DNA of 64,000 nucleotides, from the NCBI RefSeq assembly GCF_022170825.1, contig NZ_CP081878.1, forward strand, positions 1,266,001 to 1,330,000, read 5' to 3'. A program made the position numbers and the translations under genes. The stretch is from Exiguobacterium acetylicum (GTDB taxonomy: Bacteria > Bacillota > Bacilli > Exiguobacteriales > Exiguobacteriaceae). Position 1 is the stretch's first letter; every line of letters begins with the position of its first letter. Shown here piece after piece: positions 50,199 through 59,615 of the stretch. Below the pieces are notes generated by a model, which was given only the letters and a program-made list of their open reading frames with translations, had not been told where the DNA came from and ran no database searches.

Positions 50199-51206
50199 AT
50201 GGTGAATATTAACGCCAAGTTCAATCGGTGCTTAAAACTGATCGAGAAATATCCGCAAGCTTTCGTAGTAGGGAAAGGGGCAACTGAAAATGAGATGCTT
50301 GAAGTCGAAAATCGTCTTCAGGTCACACTTCCTCCGATGTACAGAGAATTTCTAAAAAAATTCAGTTACCTGGCGACGTATGATAATGAGATCTGGGGAA
50401 TCAATCCATCTAATCACCAGTTAGATATTGTGTTTAGACTTGAAAAATATAACGAGGAGCTACGTAGCAAATCTCAAAGTGAAGTTCCTTCATATCTAAT
50501 CGGAATACAGATGGAGGACTTTAGTTCGTCGCTCGTTTGTTTAGACTTACATGCTTTGACCTTCAATGATCAAGAGGCAAAAGTGTGTTTTTATCCGAGT
50601 GATGAGGAAGCGCATTATACGGATTCTTTCACAGAATTATTATTTGAAGTATGTGATAGCGCTGTTTCAACGTATTTGGATGATAGTGCGAACGATGCAC
50701 CCCCTACTATTGAAAAAGTGAGTGAAAGCAAAACGGGGCGGAAGGATCTTTATTCAGAAGCAAAAGCGTTGATCCATGCACATCCGGAGTTGTCTGAGTT
50801 TGGAGAAGGTTTATCTGATGCTGAAATCGAGGTAATTGAAAAAGAATTGAAGGTAACCTTACCTAAAAGTTACGTGACTTTCTTGAAAGAATTTGGAGGC
50901 GGTGTATTTGGAGACAACCAGTTTTTTACGATGTTCAATGATGAATTAGTAAAAACGAATCTCGAATTATATCTTCCAACAGAGTATGAGCATGCTCTTT
51001 CAGAACATCTTGTAGCTTTTTATTTTGACGACCTTGAGGAATTTTATGCGTGTCTCGATTTCAAAAATGTCAGGAACGGTGAGCCTAAAGTAGTGTATAG
51101 AGAAGTGAACGTACCGGAAGAAGACTACGATGATCATGATGCTTTCAAATCGTTCTCAGATTTTTTCTATTACATTATTCAAGATACGATTGACGTCAAT
51201 AGCTAA
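50199..51206 (+). CDS. Tandem SMI1/KNR4 (SUKH) protein
   Basis: The 335-residue acidic protein contains two SUKH domains in series: residues about 25-150 (ENEMLEVENRLQVTLPPMYREFLKKFSYLA) and about 195-330 (DAEIEVIEKELKVTLPKSYVTFLKEFGGG). A Ser/Asp-rich linker joins them. Tandem SUKH arrays occur among polymorphic-toxin immunity proteins, but no toxin or LXG/WXG gene is near. GAAGGAGAC supports the start. A bidirectional terminator follows. Confidence 0.85.
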   Translation: MVNINAKFNRCLKLIEKYPQAFVVGKGATENEMLEVENRLQVTLPPMYREFLKKFSYLATYDNEIWGINPSNHQLDIVFRLEKYNEELRSKSQSEVPSYLIGIQMEDFSSSLVCLDLHALTFNDQEAKVCFYPSDEEAHYTDSFTELLFEVCDSAVSTYLDDSANDAPPTIEKVSESKTGRKDLYSEAKALIHAHPELSEFGEGLSDAEIEVIEKELKVTLPKSYVTFLKEFGGGVFGDNQFFTMFNDELVKTNLELYLPTEYEHALSEHLVAFYFDDLEEFYACLDFKNVRNGEPKVVYREVNVPEEDYDDHDAFKSFSDFFYYIIQDTIDVNS

Positions 51207-51278
51207 CAACCTCCTTGTTCATTAAGTGTCTTGTTTTAATATGACGAACCGTTAAGTAGACGGAAGTTATAACAAAAA

Positions 51279-51326
51279 ATTAAACGGCTTGAACCCTTAG
51301 TGCTAAAGGGATCAAGCCGTTTAATC
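51279..51326. terminator. Bidirectional terminator
   Basis: ATTAAACGGCTTGA pairs with TCAAGCCGTTTAAT around an inner ACCCTTTAG-like stem. Confidence 0.85.
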
Positions 51327-51395
51327 GTTATTTTATAACGCTGTTCGTTGATGAAAATCATATGTTATCGATTCTACTTATTTTAGATAACATCT

Positions 51396-52031
51396 TCACT
51401 GATTAATAGACGTTGCAGCCATGAGTTGGAAGAAATATTTCGGTTCGTTCGTCTTATGAAGACCATACCATGCGTCTAACGTTTCAGGTGTAAACACATC
51501 GAGTGCTCGAATCGTTTCATAAGCAAACTCTAATGCTGCCATTCCTGATGCTGTGATTAATGAATCGTCACGGACGACTGGAGTATGCTGATAAAAAGGT
51601 GTACCCGCATAATTCGAGCAAACGGATTGTAAGTAAGATAAATCGTTACTTGTATGTGGACGCTGATCTAAGAAGCCACTCTTTGCTAATCCTTCTGTCG
51701 CTCCACAAATCGCAGCAATGAGTGTTCCGTTACTTAGGGCGACTCCTACTTTATTCAGTAAGGCGGTATGAAGAGGTTCTTGCCACGACTGTCCACCTGG
51801 AAGAATCAAAGCATCCGTTGAAGTAAGCTCTAATTGAGAAACCACGATATCCGGTAAAATTCGCAGTCCTCCCATTGTCGCAATGGGTTGTAGCGTTGGT
51901 CCTACCGTAACGACATTTAATTGTGGAGCATCTGCTTTGAAATATCTCCGTGAATGTAACTCGGGCATTATGTACCCATATTCCCAATCTGAAATTGAAT
52001 CGAATACATATAAATAGACAGTTTTAATCAA
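51396..52031 (-). CDS. DJ-1/PfpI family glutamine-amidotransferase-like protein
   Basis: The 211-residue protein shows the class I GATase-like fold: YLYVFDSISDWEYGY start, ALILPGGQSW, and the nucleophile elbow AAICGATEGLA (Cys109). Relatives are proteases, chaperones or glyoxalases. It is transcribed away from the WYL regulator on the same strand, 78 bases downstream, and could be its target. Confidence 0.9.
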   Translation of the reverse strand: MIKTVYLYVFDSISDWEYGYIMPELHSRRYFKADAPQLNVVTVGPTLQPIATMGGLRILPDIVVSQLELTSTDALILPGGQSWQEPLHTALLNKVGVALSNGTLIAAICGATEGLAKSGFLDQRPHTSNDLSYLQSVCSNYAGTPFYQHTPVVRDDSLITASGMAALEFAYETIRALDVFTPETLDAWYGLHKTNEPKYFFQLMAATSINQ

Positions 52032-52109
52032 GATAACCGCTTCCTTTACTATATGAGATACATTCAGTATAGAGAGGCTACCCTGACAACTACTGTCAGT
52101 GAAAACAAA

Positions 52110-53054
52110 TCACTGATGTGAAGCGATTAATTCGTATAATCGATCAATGATTTTGCTTTTGATTTCAATCGGAGAAACGACTTGTATCGATGTTCCGTAA
52201 GCAATGAGGAGACTCGGGACTTGTTCGTTTAAAACGCTCGCCTCAATTTTAAAGACGGCTCGATTACGATCTTGTTCAACCAGACAGTGCTTGAAGTACC
52301 AGTGTTGGCAAATTGAATCGATGGTGGAAGTATCACCAGTAAGGATCAATTCACCTTGCGTTTCGTTTTGATTTGGTAGTAACTCGGTCATAAAAGAAGT
52401 TGAATCATCAAAATCATCTGGAATGTCGAATTGATCTGTCGTCATATTGAATTTGTGAATGCGGTCGATTTTAAAATGACGGATTGCTCCTCTTAACTGA
52501 CAGAAGGCAGTGACGTACCAAGCGTGTTTCCAGTAAGTTAATTTAAATGGATTGATGTCACGCGATTGAACATCTTCCGTATTCGCACGGCAATATTGAA
52601 TATGTAGGGTTATTCGGCTACGGATTGCTTGATCGATTTCCCGTAATAAAGTTTCGGCATCCAATGATATTTCAGATTGATAGGGAATCACATCCAATGT
52701 CGAAACACTTATCGAAGTATCTAAAGCATGCTGTTTTATTTTTGATATTGCGCGATTCAATGCTGCATTGCCATAATAGCCGGCTTCCTCTGCAAAAAGA
52801 GCAGCATGATATAAAGACTGCTGCTCTTCCGCATCGAAGAATAAGGGAGCTTCTATGAATTGAGGTAACAAGGTGTATCCGCCATGGTGACCTGCTTCGG
52901 CAACGATAGGGACACCACTTGCCGAGAGAGTATCAATATAGCGATAGACAGTCCGGATATTCATCTCAAGTTGTTCTGAGATATACTGGGCTGTTACTTT
53001 TTTACCAGACTGAAGTATCCAAAGTATTGCAAGTAAATGATCACTTTTCGCCAA
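52110..53054 (-). CDS. HTH/WYL-domain transcriptional regulator (YafY type)
   Basis: The 314-residue regulator starts with a DeoR-like winged helix (LAILWILQSGKKVTAQYISEQLEMNIRTVYRYIDTLSASGVPI). A WYL domain follows (AWYVTAFCQLRGAIRHFKIDRI) and a C-terminal WCX-like part. WYL proteins sense nucleotides or DNA damage. TTG 53054 with GGAG 8 bases upstream is preferred to the in-frame GTG at 53072. Citrate synthase precedes it and the DJ-1 gene follows. Confidence 0.88.
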   Translation of the reverse strand: MAKSDHLLAILWILQSGKKVTAQYISEQLEMNIRTVYRYIDTLSASGVPIVAEAGHHGGYTLLPQFIEAPLFFDAEEQQSLYHAALFAEEAGYYGNAALNRAISKIKQHALDTSISVSTLDVIPYQSEISLDAETLLREIDQAIRSRITLHIQYCRANTEDVQSRDINPFKLTYWKHAWYVTAFCQLRGAIRHFKIDRIHKFNMTTDQFDIPDDFDDSTSFMTELLPNQNETQGELILTGDTSTIDSICQHWYFKHCLVEQDRNRAVFKIEASVLNEQVPSLLIAYGTSIQVVSPIEIKSKIIDRLYELIASHQ

Positions 53055-53078
53055 AAGAGTTACTCCGATCACTAATCA

Positions 53079-54185
53079 TTAAAACTTAGCCGCTTTTTCC
53101 GGCATCTGACCCGTATAAGACGATTGTGGTCTGAAAATCCGGTTGTCTTGCGCTTGTTCGAGAATGTGTGCCGTCCAACCGATGATACGGCTAGAAGTAA
53201 AGGTCGGTGTGAACAGTTCTTTTGGAATATCGAGTCCTTTTAGGACGGCTGCCGCGAAGAACTCAACGTTCGTATACAACTTTCTACCTGGTTTGTATTC
53301 TTCGAGTAAATCAATCGCCGTTTGCTCCATTTGTGTAATCAGGTTGAACCAATCGCTCTCTTGCGCAAGATCTTTCGAGACGACTTTCAAGGCTTCTGAA
53401 CGGGGATCACGTGTCTTATAGACGCGGTGACCAAAGCCCATCAGTTTTTCGCCTTTCTCTAACTTGTTTCGAATCCACGGCTCGATGTTATCAATCGTTC
53501 CGATTTCATCAATCATCTCAATGACTTCTGACGGAGCACCACCGTGAAGTGGGCCTTTCATTGAACCAATCGCAGCACAGACACCAGAAATCATTTCCGA
53601 TTCCGTCGAGACGACGACACGGGAAGCGAACGTCGAAGCATTCATACCATGTTCAATCGTTAGGATCAGATACGCCGTCAGTGCTTTAATCTCAACATCA
53701 CTCGGCAATTGTCCTTTGATCATATAGATGTAATTCGCGACATGATCAAGTTCCGGATTCGGTTCGATGAAGTCAGCACCTTGATTTTTTTGATATTTAT
53801 AAGCAATGATCGTTGGTAAGAGTGCTGTTAACTGCATCGCTTGATCAATGGTCGGTGGCCAAGCGAAAGCAGGTGTACCAAGCGCCGAGATTGCCGTGCG
53901 CATCGTGCTCATGACATCCATCTCGTTCGGCAATGTATCGAGAATCGTTTTTACGTAAGAAGGAAGTTCACGGTAGCTTGTCATCTGTTCTTTGAATGAC
54001 AAAAGTTCCGATTCAGTCGGGAACGCACCGTTCCAGACGAAATACGCGACTTCTTCAAATGAATAAGATAATGCGAGTTCTTTTGCCCAGTGTCCGCGAT
54101 AGACGAGATGACCTAACGTCCCATCCACTAAACCGATTTGTGTTTCTGCGGCAATGACGCCTTCTAGTCCTTTTTTGTACTCCAT
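53079..54185 (-). CDS. Citrate synthase (CitA/MmgD-like)
   Basis: The 368-residue enzyme condenses oxaloacetate with acetyl-CoA or a related acyl-CoA. Family motifs: the histidine-bearing IEHGMNASTFASRVV, GPLHGGAPSEV, and the active-site MGFGHRVYKTRDPR, with catalytic Asp in TNVEFFAAAVL. ATG 54185 follows AAAGGAG. It stands alone, without icd/mdh neighbours, so it may be a minor or methylcitrate-type synthase rather than the main TCA enzyme. Confidence 0.9.
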   Translation of the reverse strand: MEYKKGLEGVIAAETQIGLVDGTLGHLVYRGHWAKELALSYSFEEVAYFVWNGAFPTESELLSFKEQMTSYRELPSYVKTILDTLPNEMDVMSTMRTAISALGTPAFAWPPTIDQAMQLTALLPTIIAYKYQKNQGADFIEPNPELDHVANYIYMIKGQLPSDVEIKALTAYLILTIEHGMNASTFASRVVVSTESEMISGVCAAIGSMKGPLHGGAPSEVIEMIDEIGTIDNIEPWIRNKLEKGEKLMGFGHRVYKTRDPRSEALKVVSKDLAQESDWFNLITQMEQTAIDLLEEYKPGRKLYTNVEFFAAAVLKGLDIPKELFTPTFTSSRIIGWTAHILEQAQDNRIFRPQSSYTGQMPEKAAKF

Positions 54186-54363
54186 CTTCAACACTCCTTT
54201 TCTAATACCTATAGTCAGTATGACGTACGTTACCACTAAATCACCAGTAATTTGAATGCGTTTCCAAAATTATTCTGTGATGTACTATAATTAAAGAAGA
54301 AATTTTAATAGATTACAGAAAACCATGTCTACTATAGCTGATGTAGTGGAAGAAGGAACACAT

Positions 54364-54630
54364 ATGAATAAAGCCATGATCATTCGTTTGTTCGGTTTTT
54401 TCTTTATATTAAATGTCTTTTTAATGATTGATTTATTCTTTTCGGTGAACCGAACGTTTCTGGAGCCACTTGGATTAGTCGTTGCTTCATTAGTATTGTT
54501 CGTTCCCATCAAACGGCTTGAGCCTTTAGAGGATCAAACGCTGTCAGTATTCAAATCAACTATCACTGTCGTGTTAGGCATGCTCCTGATGGGCGGATTG
54601 TTTTTACCCATTGTATTTATCTTCGGATAG
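54364..54630 (+). CDS. Small membrane protein, 88 residues
   Basis: Three hydrophobic segments (about 5-24, 33-48, 68-87). ATG 54364 follows GAAGAAGGAA. Divergent from citrate synthase and closed by the terminator at 54653. Family not recognised. Confidence 0.7.
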   Translation: MNKAMIIRLFGFFFILNVFLMIDLFFSVNRTFLEPLGLVVASLVLFVPIKRLEPLEDQTLSVFKSTITVVLGMLLMGGLFLPIVFIFG

Positions 54631-54652
54631 GTGATCCTTTATCCGTCATAAC

Positions 54653-54693
54653 AAAAAGAGACCGGGACAGTGTAAGTGTCCCGGTCTTCTTCA
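54653..54693. terminator. Bidirectional terminator
   Basis: AAGAGACCGGGACA pairs with TGTCCCGGTCTTCTT; used by the small membrane protein gene and the siderophore operon. Confidence 0.85.
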
Positions 54694-55389
54694 TGCCAAA
54701 AACGTATCCAATTGATCTTGGCGTTTATCAATCATAATCTGAGCCTTTGGAATGTTAGCGTCTTGCAACACGTTAATTGTGTCATGGAGGAATTCATCAC
54801 TGCCGACAACGTAATACAAACCTTCCTTGTCTGCTGTCATATCCTTTAAAGCATCGTAGTAGGCGGAGCGACTCTCAACATAAGTGGAGCTAAACTGCTC
54901 ATGCAAAGGAAGCTGAGTCTTGAATAGTTCAGTCTGGGCAGAGTCGACGTTCAACGAGTGCATGTGCGGAATACCACTTCTGTCAGTCTGATGTTGCAAA
55001 ATAATTGGACGAAACGTTGCCAGACCAACGCCTGCTGAGAGTAAGTACACCGTACGACTTTCCCGACGCAGCGGAATATTCGAATGCGTCTTAAATAGGG
55101 CAATCTTTTCACCCATTTTTAATTGCTGGAGTGTCTGCTTGAAGACGGAACATTCCGGTTTGATCCGTGTCGTGATCCCGATCGTCCCTTCGCTAGGTAA
55201 CGTCGAAATCGACATATGCCGGATCAGACTACGGTTCGGCTTTTCTCCTGCATTAAAACCTTCGAGCGCCATATGCGTGTGTGCGCCTTCCTCCCAAACG
55301 AAATCATCTGGAAGTTTCAAATGAAACGTGTAAGTGTGTTCGCCTTCTTGCGTTACCTGTTCTAGGGGTAGCCAATCGATCTGCATCAT
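54691..55389 (-). CDS. Ferredoxin-reductase-like FAD-binding oxidoreductase of siderophore operon
   Basis: The 232-residue protein has an FNR-type fold: an FAD-binding RHMSIST motif and a nucleotide-binding start LLSAGVGLATFRPI, ending YYVVGSDEFLHD. As the last gene of a Fur-controlled ferric-siderophore uptake operon it probably reduces iron to release it from the siderophore. Two ATG codons in tandem follow GAGGA; the second is better spaced. The ATPase gene ends 25 bases upstream. Confidence 0.82.
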   Translation of the reverse strand: MMQIDWLPLEQVTQEGEHTYTFHLKLPDDFVWEEGAHTHMALEGFNAGEKPNRSLIRHMSISTLPSEGTIGITTRIKPECSVFKQTLQQLKMGEKIALFKTHSNIPLRRESRTVYLLSAGVGLATFRPIILQHQTDRSGIPHMHSLNVDSAQTELFKTQLPLHEQFSSTYVESRSAYYDALKDMTADKEGLYYVVGSDEFLHDTINVLQDANIPKAQIMIDKRQDQLDTFLA

Positions 55390-55414
55390 TCATTCCTCAT
55401 TTCTATATAAAGTA

Positions 55415-56167
55415 TCAATAGACAGCAATCGGACCATAGGGCCCTTCGATGATCTCAAGTCGTGTCTCGAAAATATCGGATAACGTCTCTTCGACCATGA
55501 TTTCCTTGACCGTTCCGAAGGCAGCGATTTGCCCGTCCTTCATCGCACAGATGTGATCCGCGTATTTGGCAGCAAAATTGATGTCATGCAAAACAGTGAT
55601 GATCGTTCGTCCGAACGTATCAGCGACGTGTCGCAGGTAGCCCATCATCTGGACTGAGCGGGCGATATCGAGGTTATTGAGTGGCTCGTCGAGTAGGACG
55701 TATTCCGTTTCTTGACAAAGCACCATCGCAACATAAGCTCGTTGCCGCTGACCACCCGATAATTCATCAAGGTAGCGGTTCTCAAGTGACGTCAGTTCAA
55801 GAAAATCGATGTATTTCGAGATGATTGTTTCATCATCCGCTGTCAGGCGACCTTGTGAGTAGGGGAACCGTCCAAAACCGACAAGCTGCCGGACCGTCAG
55901 CCGCGTCACGAAATGATTTTCTTGTCGCAAGATCGTGATGATCTTTGCTAAGTCTTTCGATTTACTACTTGTCACGTCCATCCCGGCGACTTCGATCTGC
56001 CCGGCATCGAGATCAAGCAACCGTCCGATCATCATCAACGTTGTCGACTTGCCGGCACCGTTTGGACCAATCAATGCCGTGAATCCGCCTTTTGGAATCG
56101 ATAGATCAATCGGACCGATCCGGACGTCGTCCGTATACGATTTTTTTACTTGTTCGAGTGATATCAT
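55415..56167 (-). CDS. Iron-siderophore ABC transporter ATPase
   Basis: The 250-residue FecE/YclP-type ATPase has Walker A GPNGAGKST, signature LSGGQRQRAYVA, Walker B YVLLDEPLNNLD and switch HDINFA. It energises ferric-siderophore import. The start overlaps the upstream permease stop (ATGA). In gene order and sequence style the set resembles B. subtilis yclNOPQ (petrobactin), though substrate is not proven. Confidence 0.93.
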   Translation of the reverse strand: MISLEQVKKSYTDDVRIGPIDLSIPKGGFTALIGPNGAGKSTTLMMIGRLLDLDAGQIEVAGMDVTSSKSKDLAKIITILRQENHFVTRLTVRQLVGFGRFPYSQGRLTADDETIISKYIDFLELTSLENRYLDELSGGQRQRAYVAMVLCQETEYVLLDEPLNNLDIARSVQMMGYLRHVADTFGRTIITVLHDINFAAKYADHICAMKDGQIAAFGTVKEIMVEETLSDIFETRLEIIEGPYGPIAVY

Positions 56168-57228
56168 AGGGACCTCTTTCTAAGCAACACGATAAGGAAA
56201 ATCAGACCGCCGAACAGTTCGATAATGACGGAGACGACGCTTGGCGTGTTGAAAATGTGATACATGAAGAAATAAGCACTTGTTAAAACAAAGAATCCAA
56301 TTGCGAATGCCATCGGGAAAACGTATTTGTGATCGTACGTCGCAGCGACCTGATAACTGAGTGTCGCCACTAAGAAACCAAAGAACGTCAAGGGTCCGAT
56401 CAGCGCCGTCGACATCGACATCAAGAGTGAAATCAGAATCAAGAAGTAGATGACACTGCCGCGATGATTGACACCGAACGATGTCGAAACCTCTTTTCCG
56501 AGTGCGACGACATTGAGTCGTCCGGACGAAAAGTAGAGTAACAGACCGACGACGAGGACAATCGGAATGACAATCGGGAAGTAAGCTGCGTCGGCATTCG
56601 TGACCGAACCGAACAGTCGCGCTTGTAAGATATCGAACTCGGACGGGTCGAGCATTTTCCGCATGAACGACGACAGGGAGTTCAGACCAGTACCGAGAAT
56701 GATTCCGACGAGCAACATCAGTTGCAAGTTCGCGTACTTACCAGACAACAACCATCCGTATAACAAGAGACTCATCGCAAGCATGACCGCGACTTGTGTC
56801 AAAAAGGCATTCGTGCCCGTAAAGCCGACGAGTGCTCCCGCACCGAAGAAGAAAATCATCGATGTCTGGATCGTCGAGTAGAGGGCGTCGAAACCAAGTA
56901 AGGACGGTGTGATGATCCGGTTATGCGTAACGGAGTGAAAGGCGACGGTCGCTAGACTTTGGCAGATTGCTGCGATCGCCATCGTGATGACAGCCGTAAT
57001 CCGACGCTCGACGACCGGCCAAAAGGACGGCGAATCAAACGGAACCGGATTATTGTAGAGCAAGAGTCCGATCGTACTGAGCACTCCGCCGCTGATGAAC
57101 AGGACGAGGAGGATCCAGTAGCGTCGCTCGAGTCGTTTCGATTGAAAGGCAGATGCCCGGCGATTGGTTTCACGTGTAACGCTCGGTTGAGGGCGCATAT
57201 GTTCCTGTTGTTTGATTGCGGTACTCAT
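56164..57228 (-). CDS. Iron-siderophore ABC permease 2 (FecCD type)
   Basis: The 354-residue FecCD-family permease has about nine membrane segments after a ~30-residue polar N-terminus. Typical segments are VTHNRIITPSLLGFDALYSTIQTS and the coupling region ALGKEVSTSFGVNH, then LIGPLTFFGFLVATLSYQ. It overlaps both neighbours by four bases, so the three transport genes are translationally coupled. YclO-like by position. Confidence 0.92.
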   Translation of the reverse strand: MSTAIKQQEHMRPQPSVTRETNRRASAFQSKRLERRYWILLVLFISGGVLSTIGLLLYNNPVPFDSPSFWPVVERRITAVITMAIAAICQSLATVAFHSVTHNRIITPSLLGFDALYSTIQTSMIFFFGAGALVGFTGTNAFLTQVAVMLAMSLLLYGWLLSGKYANLQLMLLVGIILGTGLNSLSSFMRKMLDPSEFDILQARLFGSVTNADAAYFPIVIPIVLVVGLLLYFSSGRLNVVALGKEVSTSFGVNHRGSVIYFLILISLLMSMSTALIGPLTFFGFLVATLSYQVAATYDHKYVFPMAFAIGFFVLTSAYFFMYHIFNTPSVVSVIIELFGGLIFLIVLLRKRSL

Positions 57229-58241
57229 CTGACACCTCCAGTCTTACGTCGACGTAACAGAATGATGATGAAGACGGCTGCCCCGACGGTTCCAAGAATC
57301 AGTGAAACCGGGAGTTCGAACGGTCGGATGATCGTGCGCGAAATTAAATCGCTGATTAGAATCGTTGCCATCCCGATCAGGCAGACCCAAGGCAGATTAC
57401 TGCGGAGATCGTCACCGCGAAACATCGAGACAATATTCGGGACAATCAAGCCGAGGAACGGCAGATTGCCGATGACAGTTGCGACGACACCAACGGATAG
57501 TGCGATTAGTCCGGTCGCAATCAGCATCAGCCGGTTGTAGTTGACACCAAGACTCGTAGCGACGTCTTCGCCGAGCCCGACGAGCGTCAAGCGACTCGCA
57601 AGAAAGAAGATACAGACCGTGACACCGATGATGATCCAGAGATATTCATAGCGACCGATTTGGACAGACGCGAATGAACCAACGAACCAGCCTTCGATTG
57701 CTTGGCTAGCGCGGAAAAATAATCCGAGAAACGTCGAAATCGCAGAGATGACGGCGCCGAGCATTAGACCGATGATCGGGACAATCAGCGATGAACGCAA
57801 ACGGACCGACCGGAGAAACCAGAAGAAAACCATCGTCCCGATAAACGCGAACACGATAGCACCGGTCATCCGCATCATCAGCGACGGTGCCGGAACGAGT
57901 AAGTAAACGGCCAATAGTCCGAGACCAGCCCATTCGATTGTTCCCGTCGTCGTCGGTTCGACAAGGCGGTTTTGTGTGATCAGTTGCATGACGAGTCCTG
58001 CCATCGCCATTGCAGCACCGGTCAGCATCAAGGCAAGTGTTCGCGGGACGCGCGTAATCCAGAACATATCGAAATCGTTCGTGGCACCACGCAGTTCATA
58101 GACGCCTGTGAAAAGGGAAGCCGTCGCAAGTGCTAAGACGAGACATAAAGTAAAGATGAACGACTTCGTCCAGACGACAGAAAAGGAAGGTCGAGCCGGG
58201 GGCTCAACTCTTCCATTCATTTGTTGCTGTGCGTGTGCCAT
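57225..58241 (-). CDS. Iron-siderophore ABC permease 1 (FecCD type)
   Basis: The 338-residue FecCD permease begins with a proline-rich tail and has about nine membrane segments. Markers are the TRVPRTLALMLTGAAMAMAGLVMQ region near residues 64-87, the coupling segment GLGEDVATSLGVNY and the NLPFLGLIVPNIVSMFRG stretch. The start overlaps the binding-protein stop (TAATG). YclN-like by position. Confidence 0.92.
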   Translation of the reverse strand: MAHAQQQMNGRVEPPARPSFSVVWTKSFIFTLCLVLALATASLFTGVYELRGATNDFDMFWITRVPRTLALMLTGAAMAMAGLVMQLITQNRLVEPTTTGTIEWAGLGLLAVYLLVPAPSLMMRMTGAIVFAFIGTMVFFWFLRSVRLRSSLIVPIIGLMLGAVISAISTFLGLFFRASQAIEGWFVGSFASVQIGRYEYLWIIIGVTVCIFFLASRLTLVGLGEDVATSLGVNYNRLMLIATGLIALSVGVVATVIGNLPFLGLIVPNIVSMFRGDDLRSNLPWVCLIGMATILISDLISRTIIRPFELPVSLILGTVGAAVFIIILLRRRKTGGVR

Positions 58242-59233
58242 TACTTCTCCAGCGCTTTCGCGATATCAGTGAAGAATTCCGAGTATGTCTGGATCGATTC
58301 GTTCAAGTACGTATCTTTTGGTGCGTAGACGATATTGTCATCTTTGATTGCTTTTGTTTTCTGGAGAGCTGGTGCACGGTCGATGACGTCTTGCGCCGGT
58401 ACGGCACCTTCTGCGTTTCCAAGTGGTGCGTCACGGTCAAGGACGAGTAACCAGTCCGGATTACTTTGAGCAATCGCTTCGATCGAGACTTCATCGCCTT
58501 GGTCATTGCCTGATTTTTGTTTGACTTCGAGTGCCGGTTTCCAGTCGAACAGATCATACATCGGTCCGAAGACACGTCCACTCATCGGAGCGGAGAATCC
58601 GATATCACCGCCCGAGACGATGACCGACATGACGCTATCCTGTCCGTTATACGATTTTTTGACATCTTTGATCGATTGCTCGAGTGTTGTCACGAGTTGA
58701 TCGGCTTCTTGTTTCTTATCAAAAATCTGTCCGAGTGTTTCTGTCGTATCTTCGAGTCCTTTAACGAGTAATTCACCTGGTGTACCTGAGTCTTCCGGTA
58801 AAGTGATATCGAGATCGATGACAGCGGCGTTCGGAACGAGCTTTTTGATATCTTCGTAATGATCAGCGAAGCGTTGTCCGACGATGACGACATCTGGATT
58901 GACTCCAGCAATTGCTTCGAGGTTCGGTTCGAAATGCATGCCGACGTCGACGATATCTTTGTCTTTTGCGTATGGTGATTCGGCCGGGAGTAGTCCGACT
59001 GGTGCTGCAACGAGTTCGACGTCCCATGCGGCAAGTGTCTCAAACGTCCGGTTATCGAGTGCGACGACTTTCTTCGGGTCAACTGGGACGTTGACCGTTC
59101 CGTGTGCGTCCTTGATTTTGACCGTCTTTGGTGCCTCCGCGTTCTTCTTCGTGTCTGCTTCTCCTGCGTTCCCGCATGCTGCGAGTAAAACAGCAAGCGA
59201 ACTCACGACGAGTGGTGTTTTCCATTTCCCCAT
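58241..59233 (-). CDS. Siderophore-binding lipoprotein (FepB/YclQ type)
   Basis: The 330-residue extracytoplasmic solute-binding protein has signal peptide with lipobox LLAACGN (Cys20). The family pattern follows: VNVPVDPKKVVALDNRTFETLAAWDVELVAAPVGLLP, then NPDVVIVGQRFADHYEDI, and the long C-lobe from SVIVSGG. The glutamates that salt-bridge the permeases are in NLEAIAG and VSIEAIAQ-like turns. AGAGGAG precedes the ATG. First gene of the operon; a consensus Fur box lies about 100 bases upstream. Confidence 0.93.
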   Translation of the reverse strand: MGKWKTPLVVSSLAVLLAACGNAGEADTKKNAEAPKTVKIKDAHGTVNVPVDPKKVVALDNRTFETLAAWDVELVAAPVGLLPAESPYAKDKDIVDVGMHFEPNLEAIAGVNPDVVIVGQRFADHYEDIKKLVPNAAVIDLDITLPEDSGTPGELLVKGLEDTTETLGQIFDKKQEADQLVTTLEQSIKDVKKSYNGQDSVMSVIVSGGDIGFSAPMSGRVFGPMYDLFDWKPALEVKQKSGNDQGDEVSIEAIAQSNPDWLLVLDRDAPLGNAEGAVPAQDVIDRAPALQKTKAIKDDNIVYAPKDTYLNESIQTYSEFFTDIAKALEK

Positions 59234-59333
59234 GATGATTCAGCTCCTCTTGTTTAATTTGATAATACATAAATCACGGATTGAGCAGCAGATGGATTAT
59301 GTATGTCTACGTGATTAATCTGTTCTCAATTAG

Positions 59334-59348
59334 TGATAATGATTATCA
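59334..59348. promoter_or_regulatory. Fur box
   Basis: TGATAATGATTATCA is an exact match to the Bacillus Fur 7-1-7 consensus TGATAATNATTATCA. It should repress the siderophore operon when iron is replete. Confidence 0.92.
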
Positions 59349-59461
59349 TTGTCATGTTCACCGAGAATCATAGCAAACGAATTTGGAAGACGCAACGCTA
59401 ATTTCCAAGGAATTACCTGGATCATTTTTTTGCTTCTATAAACTATACGAAAATAAAAAAA

Positions 59462-59476
59462 TGATAATCTTTCTCA
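59462..59476. promoter_or_regulatory. Second, weaker Fur-like site before GGDEF gene
   Basis: TGATAATCTTTCTCA matches the left Fur half-site perfectly and the right half partly; the outer AATGA/TCATT arms are symmetric. Confidence 0.4.
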
Positions 59477-59615
59477 TTTGGATATAGAAATAGGACCATC
59501 GGACGCTTTTAAGCAACAGAGGTTTAGACGACTTCAAAAAGAGAAAGTGGTAATATATGTATCAAATTTTCAAATCAGAGACGCTGCAGAAGATGACTTC
59601 GAAATGAGGTGCTCT

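Larger units (their letters stand above)
59234..59615. other. Divergent control region, siderophore operon/GGDEF gene
   Basis: About 380 bases without a gene. It holds a consensus Fur box (59334-59348) and a second Fur-like site (59462-59476). The frame of the GGDEF gene is open back to 59478 but that part lacks a ribosome site and reads unlike the rest of the protein. Confidence 0.6.

Noticed and set aside
56959-57540. 193-codon + strand ORF across the two permease genes
   Set aside because: It runs antisense to two overlapping, well-recognised FecCD permeases.
59478-59615. 46-codon N-terminal extension of the GGDEF gene
   Set aside because: No ribosome site, and it overlaps the Fur-like site region. 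ATG 59616 with GAGGTG is better.
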